34,212 nucleotides of DNA from Glycomyces dulcitolivorans (GTDB lineage Bacteria; Actinomycetota; Actinomycetes; Mycobacteriales; Micromonosporaceae). Of this stretch, positions 16,115 to 23,794 are shown in pieces. The stretch lies in contig NZ_QFRW01000094.1 of assembly GCF_003265355.1 (NCBI RefSeq), positions 27,499 through 61,710 on the forward strand, in the 5' to 3' direction. The notes under the pieces are model-generated. The model was given only the letters and a program-made list of their open reading frames with translations. It was not told the origin of the DNA and did not search any database. The translations under genes were made by a program, and so were the position numbers. Positions within the stretch are counted from its first letter, which is position 1, and each line of letters begins with the position of its first letter.

Positions 16115-16876
16115 TCAACCGACCTCCGAATCCCAGGGGTAGAACTGTTCCACGTCGCCGCCGCGGACGATCTTGATCTCTTCCAACCCGCGGATCGGGT
16201 CACGCTCCAGAACGGTCCTGATCTCGGCGGGACTGGCCGAGCAGTCGTCGAGGTTCAAGACTATGCGTGAAGCCTGGCGATCGTGGACTTTGTTCCGCAG
16301 TGACTTGCGGATGTTCTTGGCGCTGCTTCCTGAGGGGGCGTAGCAATCCCAAAGCTCGCCTTGGATGCGGTAGTCCGGGTTCTTCCCGGCGGTGTTCGTG
16401 GGCGGGCTCTGCTCGACGTCGTATCCGGCGCGCGCGAGAGCGATCGCGGACTCGTTCTCCCGTTGCAGGCCACGGGTCTTGCTCCCGTCCACCACGGCGG
16501 GCGTCCCAGTGGGGCGCCGGTCCGCGTCCGGTGCGTGCTTCGGCCGGGTGACTGCGGGCCGGCTCGTGCTCTTGGACGAGGCATCCGGTCTTGCGGTGGC
16601 GGTAGATGAGGCCGCGGCCAGTAAAGTCCGCAGCGAGTCGATCTGCGTCTGGAGCTCTCCGAGCGCGTCGGCGAGGCCGAGTGCCTGGGCGGTGAGGGTC
16701 TCGGCCTGCGTGCTCATGGAACCGGCTCGCCCCGACTTCTTGTCCAGGCCCAGCGCTGTCAGGGCGGCAGTCAGGTCGTCGAGGATCTGCTTGGAAGCCG
16801 TGATGCCGCTCGCGAGATCACGGGCATGCTCGGCGTTGCCGCCGACGGCACCGGCGGCCTCGTCGATACTGGTCAC
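16115..16876 (-). CDS. Small polymorphic toxin with CdiA-CT-like nuclease domain
   Basis: A 253-residue protein from a GTG (16874-16876) preceded by GAGGAG. Residues 1-90 are helical and Ala-rich, like the short N-terminal modules of type VII (ESX) substrates; residues 91-130 are a Pro/Ser/Lys linker; residues 135-250 form the toxin. That part has E140-NESA (helix), NPDYRIQGELWDCYAP (167-181), NKVHDRQASRIVLNLDD (195-211) and a terminal VEQFYP, the pattern of the CdiA C-terminal nuclease family, whose studied members cut tRNA. D168, D177 and K196 are likely catalytic. No signal peptide, so ESX export or an intracellular role is inferred. The immunity gene follows at once. A palindrome sits in its promoter. 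Confidence 0.75.
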   Translation of the reverse strand: MTSIDEAAGAVGGNAEHARDLASGITASKQILDDLTAALTALGLDKKSGRAGSMSTQAETLTAQALGLADALGELQTQIDSLRTLLAAASSTATARPDASSKSTSRPAVTRPKHAPDADRRPTGTPAVVDGSKTRGLQRENESAIALARAGYDVEQSPPTNTAGKNPDYRIQGELWDCYAPSGSSAKNIRKSLRNKVHDRQASRIVLNLDDCSASPAEIRTVLERDPIRGLEEIKIVRGGDVEQFYPWDSEVG

Positions 16877-16915
16877 GAAGGGGCTCCTCTGAGGTGGGGC
16901 TAATCAGGTGTGGCG

Positions 16916-16944
16916 ACTATACGATTGCGCCGCAATCGCATTGA
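16916..16944 (-). promoter_or_regulatory. Promoter of toxin-immunity pair with palindrome in the spacer
   Basis: On the minus strand TATAGT (16916-16921) is a good -10 box. The next 17 bases upstream are a perfect inverted repeat CGATTGCG-C-CGCAATCG (16922-16938), followed by a poor -35 (TCAATG, 16939-16944). A repressor or MerR-type activator bound here would control the pair directly. The GTG start lies 40 bases downstream of the -10. Confidence 0.55.
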
Positions 16945-16977
16945 TGTGGGTGGGTTTGGAACCGGCTCGCGCGGACC

Positions 16978-17691
16978 TTACGGTCGGCGCGCTGCGAGCG
17001 CCGGGATCGCGGCGATCTTCTCGATGGGGAGTCGATTCCAGTCCAGCCCTTGCGGTCGCGGTGATCGGGGGCATTCGATGGTCCGGGTCGGGGTGATGAT
17101 CCAGTCCAGGCGGAAGTCGTGGGGTTCTTCGGGGATGGCTTCATCGTCGAGGACTTGGAGGTCGTGGACCGTGGTGGTGATGGTGGTGCGGTCGCTGATG
17201 AGTCCGGCGTCGATCAGCAGGCTGATCTCGATGTCGGCGTAGCCGGCGCCCTTGCCGAGGCGCGCGCCTTGGGCGTTGACGGCGACGCAGCCGATGATGA
17301 CGAGATCGATCGGCTGCATCGAGTCGACCTCGACGGTCGGGGCATAGGCGGCGGCCATGTCGGTGGTCGCCGCGTCCGTCGGCGCATGGTCGGCGAGGAG
17401 CGGGTTGAGGTGGTAGAACGGGCGCTCTTGCGCGAGTTTGGGAACGGCCATGTAGAGCGTCTTGGAGTCCTCAAGCGCCTTCGCGCGCGCGGGCGCCTGG
17501 GGCCGGTCGGGGCTGGCCTTGACGACCAGGGCCGACTGCCACTGCGGCAGCGCTGCGAGTCTCGCGGCGGCCTCGACCGCGCCGTGGAAGTTCGGGATCC
17601 GACCGTGCGCATCCCCGTCGACGGCGCCGACGGCCTCCAGCCGGTTCCACACGCGGTTGCGTACGTCCTGCTTGTCACCAGTGACGCTCAA
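16978..17691 (-). CDS. 5-formyltetrahydrofolate cyclo-ligase family protein
   Basis: A 237-residue cytoplasmic enzyme. The family converts 5-formyl-THF to 5,10-methenyl-THF with ATP. Seen here are KQDVRNRVWNRLE near the N-terminus, HGRIPNFHGA (29-38), VVKASPDRPQAPARAKALED, DLVIIGCVAVNAQGARLGKGAGY, and HDFRLDWIITP, matching the longer cyclo-ligase-like family of actinobacteria. The first codon is probably the TTG at 17689-17691, seven bases after a GGGGG run; this choice is uncertain. The gene follows the XRE/TPR regulator on the same strand (32-base gap) and faces away from the hydroxymethylase operon. It would supply one-carbon folate for the thymidylate-synthase-like enzyme (inference). Confidence 0.8.
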   Translation of the reverse strand: MSVTGDKQDVRNRVWNRLEAVGAVDGDAHGRIPNFHGAVEAAARLAALPQWQSALVVKASPDRPQAPARAKALEDSKTLYMAVPKLAQERPFYHLNPLLADHAPTDAATTDMAAAYAPTVEVDSMQPIDLVIIGCVAVNAQGARLGKGAGYADIEISLLIDAGLISDRTTITTTVHDLQVLDDEAIPEEPHDFRLDWIITPTRTIECPRSPRPQGLDWNRLPIEKIAAIPALAARRP

Positions 17692-17723
17692 TTTGAACCC
17701 CCGTCACGTCGCCGTCGATGTAG

Positions 17724-18893
17724 CTAGGATGCCATAAGACTCAGCAGACGGTCCTGAACCTCTTGCGAGCGCGGATAGCGCCGACGAGCCAGCAGTTGTG
17801 TGGCTTCGGCGGCGAGCTTCAGGCCGCCGCCGGAACGGGTGCGTTCGAGTTCGTCGATGGCCGCGTGCAGGTGAGTGGCCGCTGCGTCGAGGTCGCCCCC
17901 ATGGGAGTTGGCGGTCGAGAGGTTGGCGAGGACGATCGTCGAGGACTTCTTGCGGAGTCCCTGTGCTGCTTCGAGGTGTTCGATTGCCGAGGAGTAGCGC
18001 CCGAGCTGGAGGTAGCACGAGCCGGCCATCCGCTCGAACGTCCTGTCGGAAACCAGGTCTGCTCCGCGGTCTTCCCCGTGGCTTCGGTCGAGAAGCCGTT
18101 CGGCGGAGCGCAGTACCCGTTCGCATTCCCGCAGGTCGCCTCGGAACGCGTGGACTTCGGCTCGGTGCATGAGCACGAACACGCGGAGGGACGGACTCCG
18201 GGTTTCGTGGGCCGCCTTGTCGAACCGGGCCGCGGCCGAGGTGAGCTTGCGCTGCCCGTACAGGTCGATCATGCCGCTGCGCAGGTGGGCGAGGGCGGCG
18301 GTGTCCGTGTCGCCGATCGTTTCTGCATGGCGCACTGCGGCAGCGAGATACGACAAGGCCCCGGCATGGTCACGCCGTGCCGTGGCGTCCCACAGGACCT
18401 GGCCCATGAGCAGTGCCACCGCTGCGGCGGCCGCATGCAGTCGCTCCTTCGCCTCATGGCTGCCGGTGCTCGAAGGCAGGTAGGTGATCTGCCCGTAGAG
18501 GTTCGTGGTCTCGGCGAGCAGGGACGTGGAGGGGACGTGATCGTACTGCTGCGAAAGCAGTTCAACGCGCTGTTGAAGCAGTCCGGCCACCGATGGATCG
18601 ACGTGCGCCAGGCGCACCTCCGCCACCGGCAGGTCGACAGTCGTACTCGTCTCAATCGAGGCACTTCTGCGGCCGACGTTCAGGTCTTGTCCGTTGAGGA
18701 GGTCGTCGAGTTCGGCGAGGCTCACCTGGAGTGCGGCGGCAATGCGCTTCCGGAACTGCGGTTGGGGCGCGTGCCGTCCGGACTCCCAACCTCGAACGGT
18801 CGAGTCGTCGACTTCGAGTTCGCGGGCGAAGGACTCCTGGGTGAACCCCATCGCGGCGCGGCGCGCCATGAATGCGGTGCGACGTTGGGCCAT
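17724..18893 (-). CDS. XRE-family regulator with TPR-like C-terminus
   Basis: A 389-residue cytoplasmic regulator. Residues 1-60 form a helix-turn-helix (RRAAMGFTQESFARELEVDDSTVRGWESGRHAP region). The remaining 300 residues are paired helices of TPR type (for example LGRYSSAIEHLEAAQGLRKKSS, GDLDAAATHLHAAIDELE). Such proteins often sense a peptide or small molecule and control an adjacent cluster. ATG at 18891-18893 is used, with GGAGGG about 10 bases upstream; ATG at 18918-18920 is an alternative with a weaker site. It is divergent from the hydroxymethylase operon and upstream of the cyclo-ligase gene. It is likely the cluster regulator, possibly acting on the palindrome at 19076-19093. Confidence 0.8.
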   Translation of the reverse strand: MAQRRTAFMARRAAMGFTQESFARELEVDDSTVRGWESGRHAPQPQFRKRIAAALQVSLAELDDLLNGQDLNVGRRSASIETSTTVDLPVAEVRLAHVDPSVAGLLQQRVELLSQQYDHVPSTSLLAETTNLYGQITYLPSSTGSHEAKERLHAAAAAVALLMGQVLWDATARRDHAGALSYLAAAVRHAETIGDTDTAALAHLRSGMIDLYGQRKLTSAAARFDKAAHETRSPSLRVFVLMHRAEVHAFRGDLRECERVLRSAERLLDRSHGEDRGADLVSDRTFERMAGSCYLQLGRYSSAIEHLEAAQGLRKKSSTIVLANLSTANSHGGDLDAAATHLHAAIDELERTRSGGGLKLAAEATQLLARRRYPRSQEVQDRLLSLMAS

Positions 18894-19075
18894 CGATTCG
18901 TCACCCTCCCTCGGCTCCATTCGATGGTTCCATATGAGTTCTCCCAGTTCAAGTCGGGTCGTACCCGCATTCTTCACGGTTTCTCCACGGTCGATGCTCT
19001 CGTGCGCGACCGGGTGCTCGCGATGAGATGAAGACCGGGCCGCCGACGGTAGGGCGGCTCGAATCCAGGTTCGAT

Positions 19076-19093
19076 GTCGGCACCGGTGCCGAC
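19076..19093. promoter_or_regulatory. 18-bp perfect palindrome, candidate operator of the cluster
   Basis: GTCGGCACCGGTGCCGAC, between the regulator start (18893) and the hydroxymethylase start (19443). It is the only long palindrome in the divergent region, hence a candidate site for the XRE/TPR regulator. Confidence 0.45.
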
Positions 19094-19135
19094 TGAAGAC
19101 CTGATCTGTCAGCACGAACCCAGGAGGGGGCGGAC

Positions 19136-19435
19136 GTGGTCACCGAAATCGCCGCGAAGCAGCGACCTCGCGATCATCTATGCCCGCAACGGGTTCGCGA
19201 ATTGACATCGGCATGGCCCGAGAGACGGTGGGGTCTCGACTTGGCCATGGGGCCGGGAGTGCGCCCGAATGGGTACCGAGGCGTCTCCAACCGGCCGGGT
19301 CGACCGCTGCCCATCGTGGAGCCTGCTGGCGGCGGTCGACCCTTCGTCCACTTCGGCCGAACAGTTCCGGTGATGCCCACTGCCGACCGGACGAACGAGC
19401 CGCTACCAACCACCGCGCCCCGAGCATGGAAGTGA
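19136..19435 (+). CDS. Doubtful small open frame before the hydroxymethylase gene
   Basis: A 99-codon frame with a GTG start and a very good AGGAGGGGG ribosome site 5 bases upstream, ending 7 bases before the hydroxymethylase start. The product (MVTEIAAKQRPRDHLCPQRV...) is basic and Pro/Arg-rich, matches nothing known to me, and its third codon positions are less GC-rich than its neighbours. A shorter frame in another phase ends SDLAIIYARNGFAN and looks at least as protein-like. It could be a leader peptide, a real small protein or no gene. Confidence 0.3.
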   Translation: MVTEIAAKQRPRDHLCPQRVRELTSAWPERRWGLDLAMGPGVRPNGYRGVSNRPGRPLPIVEPAGGGRPFVHFGRTVPVMPTADRTNEPLPTTAPRAWK

Positions 19436-19442
19436 GCACGAC

Positions 19443-20390
19443 GTGAAGACGTTCGAAGCCAGCAATATCGACGAGCTGTTCGCGAGCGCCGTACAGGCCA
19501 CGCTCGACGGCCGTGAGACGAGCCCGCGCGGGATGAAGACTCGCGAGATCCTCGATGTCGGGATGACGCTCACCAACCCCAGGGCCCGGCTGCTGTCGGC
19601 CACCCCCGGTCGGAGGCTGAACCCGGCCTTCGCCGCGGCCGAAGCCGTGTGGGTGCTCTCCGGTAGCGACGACCCGTGGATCTACACCTACAACCAGCGG
19701 CTCAAGCACTACACCGACAACGGAGTCCTTCTCGGCGCGTACGGCCCCCGAATGCGCTCCTGGCACGGTGAGGTCGATCAGCTCCGCCGAGTCGTCGAGA
19801 TCCTGAAGAGCGACCCGGACTCTCGCCGCGCGACGATCCAGCTGTACGACCCGGCGAAGGACGCCGGGGGACACAAGGACGTCCCGTGCACGCTGAACAT
19901 GCGCTTCCTCGTCCGCGACGGGGCATTGCACATGTTCACCTCGATGCGCGGCCAGGACGTCTGGATCGGCCTGCCCTACGACCTCCACCTCTACACCGTC
20001 ATCCACGAGCTCGTCGCCGGCTGGCTCAAGGTCGCTCTGGGGCACCTGCACCACCACGTCGCCTCGCTCCACCTCTACGAGGAGCACCTGGAGCAGGCCG
20101 CAGCTCTCGACGCGCCGGGGAAGAGCGAGACCATGCCCGGCCTTCGGACACCGTGGTCGGGCTTCGACGACCTGCTCGGCGACGTGCGGGAGGGCGTCCT
20201 GACCGGGCACTCCGGCTGGGACGCGATCGGCCAGACCATGACGAGCTATCGCATGTGGCGCAGCGGCGAACGGGGACAGGCCCGGTCCCTGGCAGCGGCG
20301 ATCGACGGTCCGATGGGTCGCGCGCTGCAGGGCTGGTACGACCAGCTCGACCGGTCCAAGGACCTGGCGACCGTGCGAGGGGAGCGGTGA
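19443..20390 (+). CDS. Thymidylate-synthase-like pyrimidine nucleotide hydroxymethylase (MilA-like)
   Basis: A 315-residue enzyme starting at GTG 19443. It is clearly ThyA-fold: GAYGPRMR (98-105), RRATIQLYDP (128-137), catalytic Cys149 in DVPCTLNMRF, RGQDVWIGLPYD (169-180) aligned to RSxDxFLGLPFN of thymidylate synthase, and HLYEEH (210-215, HLYSNH in ThyA). Asp180 falls where ThyA has the Asn that reads uracil; dCMP hydroxymethylases have Asp here, so the substrate is probably a cytosine nucleotide. The ThyA RTGTG phosphate loop is absent, as in nucleoside-antibiotic enzymes. The reaction is likely transfer of a hydroxymethyl from methylene-THF to C5 of CMP or dCMP. First gene of a nine-gene operon; its stop overlaps the next start. 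Confidence 0.85.
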   Translation: MKTFEASNIDELFASAVQATLDGRETSPRGMKTREILDVGMTLTNPRARLLSATPGRRLNPAFAAAEAVWVLSGSDDPWIYTYNQRLKHYTDNGVLLGAYGPRMRSWHGEVDQLRRVVEILKSDPDSRRATIQLYDPAKDAGGHKDVPCTLNMRFLVRDGALHMFTSMRGQDVWIGLPYDLHLYTVIHELVAGWLKVALGHLHHHVASLHLYEEHLEQAAALDAPGKSETMPGLRTPWSGFDDLLGDVREGVLTGHSGWDAIGQTMTSYRMWRSGERGQARSLAAAIDGPMGRALQGWYDQLDRSKDLATVRGER

Positions 20391-22108
20391 TGCCGGATCC
20401 GATGCAAACGGTGCTGGGCTTGTGCTCCTTCACCCACGACTCGTCGGCGGCGCTGATCCACCGCGGCCGCCTCGTCGGGATGGTCGAAGAGGAGCGGCTG
20501 AACGGCAAGAAGCACACCAAGCAGTACCCGGAGCGCGCGATTCGCTGGCTCCTCGACGAAGTCGGTATTGCCGCGGCCGACATTGACGCGGTCGCCTACA
20601 ACTTCCAGCCGCACCGCTACTTCGGCGCGGTCCCCGCCGCCGCGAAGTACCTGTTCGATGAGGCGACCCGGACCCGGGCACTGCCGCGCGCGACCGGCTT
20701 CGCCAAGGTCGGGCGCCGCACCCTGGACCGGACGCGAGTCTTCGCCGAGCGGTTCCCGAACTCCTTCGTCCAGCCCGTGCGCCACCACCGAGCGCACCAG
20801 GTCGCCGCGTTCGCCCCCTCCGGCTGGGAGGAGGCCGCCGTTCTTGTGGTCGACAGCCTCGGCGAGGTCGAGACCACCACTATCGCCCACGCCAGAACCC
20901 GGTCGCACATGGGAAGTCTGGCGCTCCGCGACGTCTGGCGGCTGCACGACCCCGCGTCACTCGGCTACGCCTACGGCGCGGTGACCGAGCACCTGGGCTG
21001 GCGGCGCAACGACGAGGAGGGCACCGTCATGGCGCTCGCGGCCCTCGGCGACCCCGCCCGATTCCGCCGCGTGTTCACCGACGGGATCCCCTTCACCGGC
21101 GACGGCTTCGCGCTCAACCCCGACTTGTTCGGACTGCGCGTCCTGCACTCGGGTTGGCCGCGCCTCACCGCAGGCTTCACCGACCGCACGTGCAAACCCC
21201 GCCGTCCCGATGAGCCGGTGGAGCAGGTCCACCGCGATCTGGCCGCCGCATTGCAGGAACGCACGGAACAGGTCATGCTGTCCCTCGCCAAGTTCGCGCG
21301 TGCCCGCACCGGATCGACGCGGCTGTGCCTCGGCGGCGGTGTCGCCACCAACTGTGTCGCGGCGGGGAAGATCGCCGAGGCGGGCATCTTCGATGCGGTC
21401 TTCGTGCCGCCCGCACCCGGAGACGCCGGGACGGCGCTGGGCGCCGCCATCGCCGTGCACGGTCACATTCCGGAGCGCACCGTCGGTGAGTGCTATCTCG
21501 GTCCCGAATACTCGTCGGGCTCCGCAGCGATCGACCTGGCGGCATGGCCAGATCTGCACGAGCAGCAGGTCGACGAGGACGTTGCCGAGCATCTGGCCCG
21601 GCAACTGGCCGACGGCGTGATCGTCGGTCTCTTCCAAGGCCGTCTGGAGGCGGGCCCCAGAGCGCTCGGGAATCGCTCCATCCTTGCCTCCCCGCTCAAG
21701 CCGGGCGTGGTCGAGCGGCTGAATGCGACCGTGAAGTTCCGCGAGCCCTTCCGGCCGTTCGCTCCCATGGTGCCCGCCGAACACGCCGGCGACTTCTTCA
21801 CCTTGGAGCAAGCGGCGCCGTTCATGTCCTTCGCCTCAGCGGTCACCGGTCTCGCCAAGGAGACGATCCCCGAAATCGTCCACGACAACGACACCGCGCG
21901 CCTCCAGACCGTGACCGCCGAGTCCAACCCGTTCATGCACCGAGTCCTCCACGCCTTCGGCAAACTCACCGGCACACCCGTGCTGATCAACACCTCCCTC
22001 AACATCAAGGGCAAACCGATCTGCGGCACCCCGGAAGCCGCGCTCGAATGCCTGACCGGATCCGGGCTCGACGCCCTCCTGCTCGAAGGCCGGTGGATCA
22101 GCAAATGA
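20390..22108 (+). CDS. NodU/TobZ-family carbamoyltransferase
   Basis: A 572-residue protein with both family domains. The N-terminal Kae1-like half starts LGLCSFTHDSSAALI, has EEERLNGKKHTKQYP (33-47), the metal-binding HHRAH (132-136) and NDEEGTVMALAALG. The C-terminal half has LGGGVATN (314-321), GRLEAGPRALGNRSILASP (422-430 core) and NTSLNIKGKPI. It transfers a carbamoyl group from carbamoyl phosphate through carbamoyl-adenylate to a hydroxyl of a small molecule or nucleotide. Length is normal and key residues are present, so it should be active. The ATG at 20390 overlaps the preceding stop (TGATG) and GGGGAG precedes it. The hydroxymethyl made by the upstream enzyme is an obvious acceptor (inference). 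Confidence 0.9.
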   Translation: MPDPMQTVLGLCSFTHDSSAALIHRGRLVGMVEEERLNGKKHTKQYPERAIRWLLDEVGIAAADIDAVAYNFQPHRYFGAVPAAAKYLFDEATRTRALPRATGFAKVGRRTLDRTRVFAERFPNSFVQPVRHHRAHQVAAFAPSGWEEAAVLVVDSLGEVETTTIAHARTRSHMGSLALRDVWRLHDPASLGYAYGAVTEHLGWRRNDEEGTVMALAALGDPARFRRVFTDGIPFTGDGFALNPDLFGLRVLHSGWPRLTAGFTDRTCKPRRPDEPVEQVHRDLAAALQERTEQVMLSLAKFARARTGSTRLCLGGGVATNCVAAGKIAEAGIFDAVFVPPAPGDAGTALGAAIAVHGHIPERTVGECYLGPEYSSGSAAIDLAAWPDLHEQQVDEDVAEHLARQLADGVIVGLFQGRLEAGPRALGNRSILASPLKPGVVERLNATVKFREPFRPFAPMVPAEHAGDFFTLEQAAPFMSFASAVTGLAKETIPEIVHDNDTARLQTVTAESNPFMHRVLHAFGKLTGTPVLINTSLNIKGKPICGTPEAALECLTGSGLDALLLEGRWISK

Positions 22109-23160
22109 GGATCGGATACAGCCACTGGGGATTCCTCGGCCCCGGCGTCACTGACACCCCCGACGGCGGGCGCAGCCACCGCAAACCGCTCATCGACGCG
22201 CTCCTCGAACGCGGCCACGAGGTCGTGTTCCTCCAACAGGATCGCGACCGTCTCGAAGCCGGCGACGATCTCGACGGGCGCTACCGGTTCGATCCGACGG
22301 GCTTCCCCGACATCGACGTGCTGGTGTGCGAGTGGCGCTGGCCGATTCCCGGGCGCAACACCACCCCGTGCGGGTCGACCGGACATACCTGCGACCTTCA
22401 CCGCCAGGACGAGCTGTTCACTCACTACGTCGGCGGTGAGGTTGCGCCGATGGTGTTGTGGGACAAGGACCGGAACCTCTCCGCGTCGGCGCCGCTGCGC
22501 TCGGAGCCGGGTGTGGCCGTCTGCGAAGCCGCGCTCTTGCCGACTGAAGGCGCGCACCAGCTGCTGTTCCCGGTCGACGACGGGTGGATCGACCGAACTG
22601 ATCCCGCGCAGCTCGCCGAACTCGTGCGGCCGCTGACGCTCGCGTACGTGGGCAATCAATACGGCCGCGACAATGCCTTCACGGAGTTCTTCGCCCCGGC
22701 TGCTGCACAGGCTACGCACGTCGTCGCCGGGAAATGGCCCGACACCGCCCTGTGGTCCGGGGTGAACTTCGCCGGCCGCATCGCCTACGGGCAGGTTGAA
22801 GAGCTCTACCGCTCAAGCCTTGCGACCGTGCTCCTCTTGCCGGATCGGTACGCCGCGGCCGCCCAGATGACACAGCGGATCTTCGAAGCCGCACTCGCCG
22901 GCTGCCTGCCGCTGGCGCCTTCGACCATCGCGAAGGTCGAGTCCTTCGTGCCGACCGAGCTCGTCGTCGCCGATGGCCGTGACGTCATCGAAAGGCTCCG
23001 CTGGCTCCGTTCGATCGCCGGAACCGAACAGCATGTCGAGCTCATCCGGGCCTGCGCCGAACGCATTCGGGGTGTCTTCAATCTCGCGACTCAGGTCGAA
23101 GCGCTCGAATCTGCGATCGAGGCCAGCCGAGCGACCTTCGGAATGAGGCGGCGGCGATGA
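22105..23160 (+). CDS. Glycosyltransferase (GT-B-like)
   Basis: A 351-residue protein. The start MRIGYSHWGFLGPG followed by GGRSHRKPLIDALLERGHEVVFLQ is the usual N-terminal Rossmann half of GT-B glycosyltransferases, and EELYRSSLATVLLLPDRY...QRIFEAALAGCLPLAPST matches the C-terminal donor half. The donor and acceptor cannot be read from sequence; with the epimerase in the same operon a nucleotide-sugar donor is likely. The middle has an unusual Cys-containing loop (NTTPCGSTGHTCDLH). It overlaps the carbamoyltransferase stop by 4 bases (ATGA), so translation is coupled. Confidence 0.75.
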   Translation: MRIGYSHWGFLGPGVTDTPDGGRSHRKPLIDALLERGHEVVFLQQDRDRLEAGDDLDGRYRFDPTGFPDIDVLVCEWRWPIPGRNTTPCGSTGHTCDLHRQDELFTHYVGGEVAPMVLWDKDRNLSASAPLRSEPGVAVCEAALLPTEGAHQLLFPVDDGWIDRTDPAQLAELVRPLTLAYVGNQYGRDNAFTEFFAPAAAQATHVVAGKWPDTALWSGVNFAGRIAYGQVEELYRSSLATVLLLPDRYAAAAQMTQRIFEAALAGCLPLAPSTIAKVESFVPTELVVADGRDVIERLRWLRSIAGTEQHVELIRACAERIRGVFNLATQVEALESAIEASRATFGMRRRR

Positions 23161-23250
23161 GCATCCGCGAGCCGCAGCCGCCGGGCGGCCGAACGGACGG
23201 CAAGATGGGCACCGGGACCGAACACCTCACCTCCACGAGCGGAGCAGCAC

Positions 23251-23760
23251 ATGAAACGCGTCGTCATCGTCGGCAGCGGTGGCAGCGGCAAGTCCCACCT
23301 GTCCCGAGCGCTCGGCCAGCGGCTGGAGATTCCCGTGACGCACTTGGACGCCGTCTACTTCGACGAGCACTGGAACCCGCTGCCGAAGAACGAGTTCGCA
23401 AGAGCACAAGAACAACTCGTCGCGGCACCCGAGTGGATCATCGACGGCAACCACAACTCCACCCTGCCGATCCGGTTGCGGGAGGCCGACACCGTCGTCC
23501 TGATGGATGTCTCCACGGTCGCCGCCCTTTGGGGCGCGGTCTCCCGGCAGATCCGCCACGGCGCCGGACAACACGGCAACGGCATCCACAACCGGCTGAA
23601 CTGGGCTGTCATCCGATACATCGCGACCTACCGCAAACAGATGCGCCCCAAGGTCTTGGACAACATTCGCCGACATGCCGCCGAGGGTGCAGAAGTGGTC
23701 CGGCTGCGCAACCGGCGACAGACCAGGACCTGGCTGCGCCAGCTCGACGCCTCGCGGTAG
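23251..23760 (+). CDS. P-loop nucleotide/nucleoside kinase-like protein (FlaR-type)
   Basis: A 169-residue kinase of the adenylate-kinase-like 'topology modulation protein' type. The P-loop GSGGSGKS is at 8-15, followed by LDAVYFDEHWNPLP (acceptor-side region), WIIDGNHNSTLPIRLREADTVVLMD (Walker-B-like) and an Arg-rich C-terminus. Members are small ATP-dependent kinases, mostly of unknown substrate. In this operon it may phosphorylate the modified nucleoside or nucleotide (inference). GGAG precedes the ATG by 7 bases. It starts 90 bases after the glycosyltransferase, the largest gap in the operon; frames in the gap are not convincing. Confidence 0.75.
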   Translation: MKRVVIVGSGGSGKSHLSRALGQRLEIPVTHLDAVYFDEHWNPLPKNEFARAQEQLVAAPEWIIDGNHNSTLPIRLREADTVVLMDVSTVAALWGAVSRQIRHGAGQHGNGIHNRLNWAVIRYIATYRKQMRPKVLDNIRRHAAEGAEVVRLRNRRQTRTWLRQLDASR

Positions 23761-23794
23761 CCCCCTGCCGCCCCGCTGAAAGGCGAGCGGCCCC

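Larger units (their letters stand above)
18894..19442. other. Divergent control region of the nucleotide-modification cluster
   Basis: 549 bases between the regulator and the hydroxymethylase operon. It holds an 18-bp palindrome (19076-19093) and one doubtful small frame (19136-19435). No other gene is supported. Both cluster promoters should lie here; no clean -35/-10 pair was found by eye. Confidence 0.6.

Noticed and set aside
17763-19031. 422-codon plus-strand open frame opposite the XRE/TPR regulator
   Set aside because: Shadow frame; the minus strand encodes a clear helix-turn-helix and TPR-like protein.
21493-22719. 408-codon minus-strand open frame
   Set aside because: Antisense to the carbamoyltransferase and glycosyltransferase, both of which have family motifs on the plus strand.
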